From an uncultured Spirochaetales bacterium (GTDB lineage: Bacteria > UBP6 > UBA1177): DNA of 10,760 bases. Shown piece by piece: positions 6,708 to 10,760 of the stretch. A program made the translations under genes and the position numbers. Below the pieces are notes generated by a model. The model did no database searches. It had not been told where the DNA came from and saw nothing but the letters and a program-made list of their open reading frames with translations. Location: contig CACZFE010000042.1 of NCBI GenBank assembly GCA_902780365.1, positions 1 through 10,760 on the forward strand, given 5' to 3'. Within the stretch, counting starts at the first letter, position 1. The number at the start of each line of letters is the position of its first letter.

Positions 6708-6735
6708 ATTTTACAAGTTATATCAGACAAGTCAA
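6708..6735 (-). promoter_or_regulatory. Sigma70-like promoter of the folP-cdaA-ybbR-cysC operon
   Basis: On the minus strand TTGACT (6730-6735) and TAAAAT (6708-6713) are 16 bp apart. Transcription would begin near 6701 and leave a leader of only about 20 nt before folP. The -35 abuts the TAG of the upstream DUF1566 gene (6737-6739). The architecture is the same as at the lipoprotein promoter (2162-2189). No terminator is visible between the DUF1566 gene and folP, so read-through is also possible. Confidence 0.7.
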
Positions 6736-6736
6736 T

Positions 6737-8443
6737 CTATCTCGCGACACAGCGGACATTACCGCGATCATAGGTTTTGACTGAATTCATGATTTCGACA
6801 CCATATCCGCCGCCAGCGTATGAAATATAACCGGTGAAAACACCCCATGCATAGTCCGGATTATCCGAACGTACGGAAGATGACCAGAACAAACCGGAAT
6901 CTCCGAATTTGTTGTATTCGCTGGATTCGGAGCCCTTTTCATAGCAAAAACAGGTTTCCCGCTCTCCGACATCATAAATAGAAAGAAAATCGTTTTCCCC
7001 GCTTATCGCGCATATTCCTCCATATTCCGCTTTAGAACATTTTTTGACAAGCGTCCTTAGTTCGTCGATCGTAGGTATAAACCACACCTTACCTACGTTT
7101 TCCGAATGTCTGAAACAATAATCGACAGCATCTCCCCAATTAGTTTTTTCAGAAGATTTTGAAGACCAGACAAGCCCGCTGGAGTAATCCTTGCACGGAG
7201 TCGGACTTGCAGGACTGCATTCCGGCAGATCATCGCTTGATATGCATTTATATCCGTCCCACTTGTATCCCGGAATACACTTGAATCTGCACTCTTTTTC
7301 ACTTGAAGTTTCGTTGTAAACACCGGTCAGTGAAGGCTGCCAGGATGAGCCGTCCCAAGTCGAGAATATGTTGGAAGCACTGTTCCAGAATGCGTGTTCA
7401 GGCAGCCCTTCACACAACTGTCGGTGATTATCGCCCCTGACGCAGCGGGCAACACCGTATTCATTCTTTACTCTTGCTGCAACGCTACCGGTGTAAAGTT
7501 CAATACCCCATGCCAGAATTGCGCTGCCTGAAACTTCTGAAGCAGACCATAACAAGTTCCAGTTCGTATGATCATTGTCCATTTTGCTGTAAAAACCGTC
7601 ACTTTGAGGTTCACATAAATCGCAGTTGTAATCCAGACAATCCGGAGAAAGACAGCTGTCCGTCACACCGCACCGGTCCCCAGTCCTTGTGCCGTGGCAA
7701 AATTGTATCAGCGTACGGGCTTCGCTGATGGATGGCAGTCTCCAGTCGCTGTAACCACCTTCTGTAAGTTTATCGCAATAACCGGCAGCATCCTGCCAAA
7801 TCATGGCATTGGATTCCACTGACCATATCAAACCGCTGTCCGGATCCTCCCAAGGTTTGCAGCCGTCTGTTGCGGAATCACAGCCGGCTTTGCATTTTTC
7901 CCTGACTTGCCACCTGCCGTTAGAACAAATGCGGAGATTTTTGTTTTCACAGTGTATTTTCCCGTCTTCTGAAGAGTCGCAGCCGCATTTTCCGGTGGAA
8001 GCTATACATTCTGAAAAAGCGCAGTTTTCAATTTTCGCCCATTTAATTTCACCGTTGATTTTGTTATTTTCTTTATATCCGCAATAGCTTTTCCCGTCCT
8101 TGCATCTGTACTCCCAGCAGCTGACATCCTCAGGCAAAGTTTCTTCATATATCGCGTCATCTTCTTCAGGTTCATCAACATTTTCCGAATCGACATCTTC
8201 TGAATTATCTTCGGCATCATAATCCTCATCATCGTCCGGCTCGGCATCATCGGAAACATCTTCATCTCTGACACAGGTGTTATGCTCCGTGTCGCAGACC
8301 AGTCCTTCGTTGCAGGTGTTGTCTTTAAAACATTCGCCGTAAATTTCACCCTGCTTTCTGCCCGAACCAGAATTACCTCCGCAACTGACCATCAGAACAA
8401 ACAGAGCCGGAACTGCCAAAATACAAATCGCAATTTTTCTCAT
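6737..8443 (-). CDS. Lipoprotein with two DUF1566 (Lcl_C) domains
   Basis: The product is 568 aa. It has a lipoprotein signal (1-20) and lipobox M-V-S-C with Cys21. A Cys-containing segment (38-57, ECFKDNTCNEGLVCDTEHNTC) is followed by a very acidic linker (about 60-105) and a second Cys-rich region (109-195). Two DUF1566 modules follow: 200-338 (SGLIWS, GGYSDWRLPSISEARTLI, ending VARCV) and 417-568 (SGLVWSS, IPTIDELRTLV, FWSSSV, ending VRCVAR). Between them is a 57-residue Cys-rich linker (344-400, CEGLPEHAFWN...ECRFKCIPGYKWDGYKC) also found twice in the upstream gene. It should be exported and membrane-anchored. DUF1566/Lcl_C domains are often on surface proteins and some bind glycans; the ligand here is unknown. 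The start at 8443 has GAGG 7 nt upstream, supplied by the last codons of the upstream gene, 4 bp away. Confidence 0.9.
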   Translation of the reverse strand: MRKIAICILAVPALFVLMVSCGGNSGSGRKQGEIYGECFKDNTCNEGLVCDTEHNTCVRDEDVSDDAEPDDDEDYDAEDNSEDVDSENVDEPEEDDAIYEETLPEDVSCWEYRCKDGKSYCGYKENNKINGEIKWAKIENCAFSECIASTGKCGCDSSEDGKIHCENKNLRICSNGRWQVREKCKAGCDSATDGCKPWEDPDSGLIWSVESNAMIWQDAAGYCDKLTEGGYSDWRLPSISEARTLIQFCHGTRTGDRCGVTDSCLSPDCLDYNCDLCEPQSDGFYSKMDNDHTNWNLLWSASEVSGSAILAWGIELYTGSVAARVKNEYGVARCVRGDNHRQLCEGLPEHAFWNSASNIFSTWDGSSWQPSLTGVYNETSSEKECRFKCIPGYKWDGYKCISSDDLPECSPASPTPCKDYSSGLVWSSKSSEKTNWGDAVDYCFRHSENVGKVWFIPTIDELRTLVKKCSKAEYGGICAISGENDFLSIYDVGERETCFCYEKGSESSEYNKFGDSGLFWSSSVRSDNPDYAWGVFTGYISYAGGGYGVEIMNSVKTYDRGNVRCVAR

Positions 8444-8447
8444 TTAT

Positions 8448-10190
8448 CTACCTCACGCAGCGGAAATTCTGTTCATATTCCAGCGAACATGATGTGATTC
8501 TGGCATCCTTGAAGTCAATACACCATACATTTTCAAAACCAGATTCGATTTTACCGGTTTTTGAAGCAGACGAAATAGCTTCACTAACAGATTTACTATA
8601 AAACTTACTGTAAGCTGCTTCACCAGAACGGCATTTGCAATTTCTTAATATCCAGCACTCGTCTCTCGAAAGGCAGTCATCCGTTACACCGCATTCTCCG
8701 CCGGGCTCAGATGCGGGGCAGTTCACAATCAACGTCCTGAGCTCGCCGATTGTCGGCAGACGCCAGTCGCTGATTACTCCTTCGACAAGATTATCGCAGT
8801 AATCAAACGCTTCCTCAAAACTCATCAATTCCGGAAGGTTAGCAGACCAGACAAGACCGCTTGATGAATCCCTGCACGGAAGAGGGCTCTCAGGACTGCA
8901 CTCAGAAAGAGCTTCAGGGTTTTTCAAAGTGCATTTTGAATCGTTCCACATATAACCGGGATAGCATTTGAATCTGCATTCGGTTTTGCTCGGAGTTTCG
9001 TTATAGACTCCGGCTGTGCTTGGCTGGCACGATGTCTCGTCGCATGTCTGCAATATGCTTGAAACGCTGTTCCAGACCGCATTTTCAGGAAGTCCGGTAC
9101 ATGGAACATTCACTTTTTTCACGCAGCGGACACTGGCTTTGTGATAGACTTCGTCTGTACCGAATGCTCGAATTTGAGCTTTATCAAAGTTCACACCCCA
9201 CACATCATCAGGGTAATCTGCCACTTTAGAGGAAGATAAAAAATCTCCTTCATCGCCGAATCTGCTGTATATAACGTAAATACCCCCGTTGCCGCCAGTA
9301 CTGTTGCAATCATTACCACATTGGCTGTATGAGTATTCGCAAGCTGTTGAAGAAAGGCAATCATCTGTAATCCTGCAGTCCCCTCCCGTAACCGTCCAAC
9401 GACAGTTTTGAATCAGTGTGCGCAGTTCGCTGATTGTCGGCAGATGCCAATCACTGTAACCACCTTCGACAAGATTGTCGCAGTAATCAACGGCGTCATA
9501 GTGCAACATTTCATAAGGAGCCTTCGTGGACCAGACAAGACCGCTTGCGGAATCATAGCACGGGGTAGGGCTTTCATGGCTGCATTCGGAAATCTCTTTA
9601 AGATCATGCAAAGCGCATTTCGAACCGTCCCATTTGTATCCCGGATTGCATATAAACCTGCATTCAGTGTCACTCGGCTTTTCATTGTAGGAAGCCGCAT
9701 CCCCCGGCTGCCATGATGAACCGTTCCATGTCTGAGGAATGCTTGAAAAAACATTCCAGCTTGCATTTTCAGGAAGTCCTTCGCACTGTTTCTGGCGTGA
9801 ATAACTTCCCACGCAACGAATTGTAGCACCTTCCTTGAGAGAAGTGATTCCTATGTTAGCCAAGCCAAAACCGACACCCCATAAATCTCCACCGTAATCA
9901 CTGACAGAAGAAGAGCAGAGGGCAACATTTTGATCATCACCTATTTTGCTATAGTATCCGCCGTTGTCATTAGCGAATTCGTCTTTTCCTGTCTGCTGCG
10001 TCCACTCGTCTTTCCAGTAACAGTCGCATCTCCACATATCGAGATCATCATAGTAGGAGAGAGTTCCGGCATCGTCGCTTATCTTGCAAAATCCGTAAGG
10101 TTCGGTATCGGGACAATTCTGGATCAGTGTTCTGAGTTCGTCGATTGTCGGCATTTTCCAGTCGCTGAAACCCTCTTCGACAAGATTGTC
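8448..10190 (-). CDS. Multi-domain DUF1566 (Lcl_C) surface protein, N-terminus missing
   Basis: At least 580 residues are readable, ending in TAG at 8448-8450. Three DUF1566 modules are visible: a first one lacking its start (about 9804-10190), a complete second (about 9117-9560) and a third (about 8451-8882). They are separated by two copies of the Cys-rich linker (9615-9785 and 8931-9101). Each complete module has SGLVWS, a DYCDNLVEG core, SDWxLPTIxELRTLI and a C-terminal RCV. The reading frame continues to an ATG at 10244, but residues before DNLVEEG match neither a signal peptide nor the expected SGLVWS...YC strand, so that start is an artefact of the junction at about 10190. The true N-terminus should carry an export signal. 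The downstream DUF1566 gene is almost certainly in the same operon. Function is unknown; it is presumably surface-exposed. Confidence 0.85.
   Translation of the reverse strand, partial: DNLVEEGFSDWKMPTIDELRTLIQNCPDTEPYGFCKISDDAGTLSYYDDLDMWRCDCYWKDEWTQQTGKDEFANDNGGYYSKIGDDQNVALCSSSVSDYGGDLWGVGFGLANIGITSLKEGATIRCVGSYSRQKQCEGLPENASWNVFSSIPQTWNGSSWQPGDAASYNEKPSDTECRFICNPGYKWDGSKCALHDLKEISECSHESPTPCYDSASGLVWSTKAPYEMLHYDAVDYCDNLVEGGYSDWHLPTISELRTLIQNCRWTVTGGDCRITDDCLSSTACEYSYSQCGNDCNSTGGNGGIYVIYSRFGDEGDFLSSSKVADYPDDVWGVNFDKAQIRAFGTDEVYHKASVRCVKKVNVPCTGLPENAVWNSVSSILQTCDETSCQPSTAGVYNETPSKTECRFKCYPGYMWNDSKCTLKNPEALSECSPESPLPCRDSSSGLVWSANLPELMSFEEAFDYCDNLVEGVISDWRLPTIGELRTLIVNCPASEPGGECGVTDDCLSRDECWILRNCKCRSGEAAYSKFYSKSVSEAISSASKTGKIESGFENVWCIDFKDARITSCSLEYEQNFRCVR
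8931..9785 (-). repeat. Cys-rich linker modules between DUF1566 domains
   Basis: A 57-residue module occurs at 9615-9785 and 8931-9101, and again in the next gene at 7244-7414. The shared pattern is C-x-G-L-P-x-(N/H)-A-x-W-N, then S-I-xx-T, Q-P, Y-N-E, E-C-R-F-x-C-x-P-G-Y-x-W-x-x-x-K-C. The pair inside the longer gene repeats with a period of 684 bp (228 codons), that is one DUF1566 plus one linker. This implies growth by duplication of the whole unit. I do not know a named family for the linker. Confidence 0.8.
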
Positions 10191-10241
10191 AACCCTTCCA
10201 ACTTGATGGATTTGGACGATTTCTTGAGGAAAGAGGATTGA
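10191..10241 (+). CDS. C-terminal tail of an unidentified gene (Bacteroidales-like side)
   Basis: From the junction the plus strand reads NPSNLMDLDDFLRKED and then TGA (10239-10241). The frame also runs back through FDKIV across the bases shared with the DUF1566 sequence (10176-10190). Its composition and natural-looking end, followed directly by an intergenic hairpin region, suggest the last residues of a real protein whose body is not in this window. It is too short to identify. Confidence 0.45.
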   Translation, partial: NPSNLMDLDDFLRKED

Positions 10242-10244
10242 CAC

Positions 10245-10362
10245 GGGTTACCTGCGCTTCGCGCGTTTTGTCCCTCCGGGACGGCTTAGATCCCCACACT
10301 GCGGCTTCGCCTTGTGTGGGGTTACCTGCGCTTCGCGCGTTTTGTCCCTCCGGGACGGCTTA
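10245..10362. repeat. 44-bp perfect direct repeat flanking a hairpin (hairpin-rich intergenic element)
   Basis: Copies at 10245-10288 and 10319-10362 are identical over 44 bases. Each holds two small hairpins: GCGC-TTC-GCGC and GTCCC-TCC-GGGAC. The 30-base spacer plus its edges forms a third hairpin with an 8-bp stem CCCCACAC / GTGTGGGG (10292-10299 with 10314-10321) and an inner GGC-TTC-GCC. The result is an A-B-C-A-B series of stem-loops between a gene end and the PadR promoter. It resembles REP-like intergenic repeats seen in Bacteroidales genomes (recalled, not searched). Some hairpins may also end transcription of the preceding gene. Confidence 0.85.
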
Positions 10363-10398
10363 AGGATGGCTTTTATATATGAACAGAAGGTGTTGATA

Positions 10399-10439
10399 AC
10401 TTTATTTAGTACTATGCGATGCAAGGTACTAAATAAAGT
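10399..10439 (+). promoter_or_regulatory. Inverted-repeat operator in front of the PadR gene
   Basis: There are perfect 14-bp arms (10399-10412 and 10426-10439, left arm ACTTTATTTAGTAC) with a 13-base spacer ATGCGATGC-type centre. The right arm ends one base before the TATCTTTG promoter element. The TAGTACTATGC...GCAAGGTACTA layout is the kind of site bound by autoregulating PadR repressors. Binding here would block the promoter. Confidence 0.7.
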
Positions 10440-10440
10440 G

Positions 10441-10448
10441 TATCTTTG
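10441..10448 (+). promoter_or_regulatory. Bacteroidetes-type -7 promoter element (TATCTTTG)
   Basis: TATCTTTG fits the TAnnTTTG -7 consensus used by the primary sigma factor of Bacteroidetes and lies 26 bp before the PadR start. I see no clear TTTG-type -33 element, because that region is occupied by the inverted repeat. The element supports a Bacteroidales origin for this end of the window. Confidence 0.65.
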
Positions 10449-10474
10449 CCGCGTCAAATTCAAAGAAAAGAACG

Positions 10475-10760
10475 ATGAACATCAATGCGGAAAACGTGAA
10501 GTCACAGATGCGGAAAGGGTATCTTGAGTATTGCATCTTATTGATCATCAACAAGAAGCCTGCATACGTATCCGACATCATCAACGAGTTGAAGGAGGCG
10601 AAGATGATTGTGGTGGAGGGCACCCTCTACCCTCTTCTCTCGCGACTGAAGAACAACGGCATCCTGCAATACGAATGGCAGGAGTCCGTTTCCGGTCCCC
10701 CGCGCAAGTACTACGAGCTCACCGAATCCGGCAAGGCCTTCCTCGCCGAGCTGGAGACCG
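10475..10760 (+). CDS. PadR-family transcriptional regulator, N-terminal part
   Basis: This gene is open to the window edge, with 95 codons read and no stop. It encodes MNINAENVKSQMRKGYLEYCILLIINKK... and contains the PadR winged-helix core: a helix-turn-helix YVSDIINELKEAKMIVVEGTLYPLLSRLKNNGIL (about 31-64), then the wing SGPPRKYYELTESGKAFL (about 73-90). TLYPLLSRL and RKYYELTESG are hallmark PadR motifs. Family members are about 110 residues, so most of the protein is here. PadR repressors commonly control their own operon; in Bacteroidetes the next genes are often PspC-domain or other membrane-stress proteins, which cannot be seen here. The start ATG at 10475 is preceded by an A-rich stretch rather than a strong Shine-Dalgarno, as is usual in Bacteroidetes. 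Confidence 0.9.
   Translation, partial: MNINAENVKSQMRKGYLEYCILLIINKKPAYVSDIINELKEAKMIVVEGTLYPLLSRLKNNGILQYEWQESVSGPPRKYYELTESGKAFLAELET

Noticed and set aside
6737..8882. Diversity-generating retroelement targets at the DUF1566 C-termini
   Set aside because: The domain type and the RCV-ending C-termini invite the idea, but no reverse transcriptase, template repeat or near-identical adenine-variant copy is present in the window.
10191..10244. Reading frame extending the DUF1566 protein to an ATG at 10244
   Set aside because: The 18 extra residues have no signal peptide and replace the expected SGLVWS...YC strand. They lie across the junction and are antisense to a plausible plus-strand protein end.
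10245..10362. CRISPR array
   Set aside because: There are only two copies, the repeat (44 bp) is longer than the 30-bp spacer, and the spacer itself forms a hairpin. No cas gene is nearby.

Overview
The window (10,760 bp) appears to be two unrelated pieces of DNA joined near position 10190. Positions 1 to about 10190 look like one genome, an uncultivated bacterium of the delta-proteobacterial/Myxococcota type. The evidence is secreted proteins with Cys-rich Myxococcus-style repeats, Asp/Thr- or Asp/Glu-rich linkers, lipoproteins starting MKK...SC or MRK...SC, DUF1566 (Lcl_C) modules, and sigma70-like promoters of the form TTGACT-N16-TAnnAT. Positions from about 10191 to the end look Bacteroidales: a C-terminal tail on the other strand, a hairpin-rich intergenic repeat, a TATCTTTG (-7 type) promoter and a PadR-family regulator. 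The lineage calls are inferences from protein and signal style, not from a database search.

Layout. 1-840 (+): C-terminal part of a secreted subtilisin/kexin-like (S8) protease with an Asp/Thr linker and a Cys-rich repeat. 841-984: a convergent intergenic region with two palindromic TAACGTTATAA sites and an intrinsic terminator. 985-2103 (-): a Cys-rich lipoprotein with its own promoter. 2290-2315: the terminator closing the next unit. 2339-6681 (-): a gene cluster transcribed folP, cdaA, ybbR/cdaR, cysC, DUF1015. The first four genes overlap or abut (7-bp overlap, 9-bp gap, 8-bp overlap), and a sigma70-like promoter lies just upstream of folP. 6737-10190 (-): two translationally linked genes for secreted multi-domain DUF1566 proteins. 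The upstream one is cut by the junction and has no genuine N-terminus. 10191-10760 (+): the foreign-looking end.

How the genes work together. CdaA makes cyclic di-AMP and the YbbR-domain protein is its usual membrane partner. FolP makes dihydropteroate, and folP-cdaA-ybbR is a known arrangement. The unusual part is that cysC (APS kinase) and a DUF1015 protein follow, where glmM is common. The flanking genes encode cell-surface or secreted proteins. The PadR gene at the right edge has a perfect 14-bp inverted repeat directly abutting its promoter, which suggests autoregulation.

The observations most worth checking are the junction at about 10190 (assembly chimera or real rearrangement), the modular DUF1566/linker architecture, and the cysC-DUF1015 extension of the c-di-AMP operon. 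I see no CRISPR array, tRNA, rRNA or transposase.
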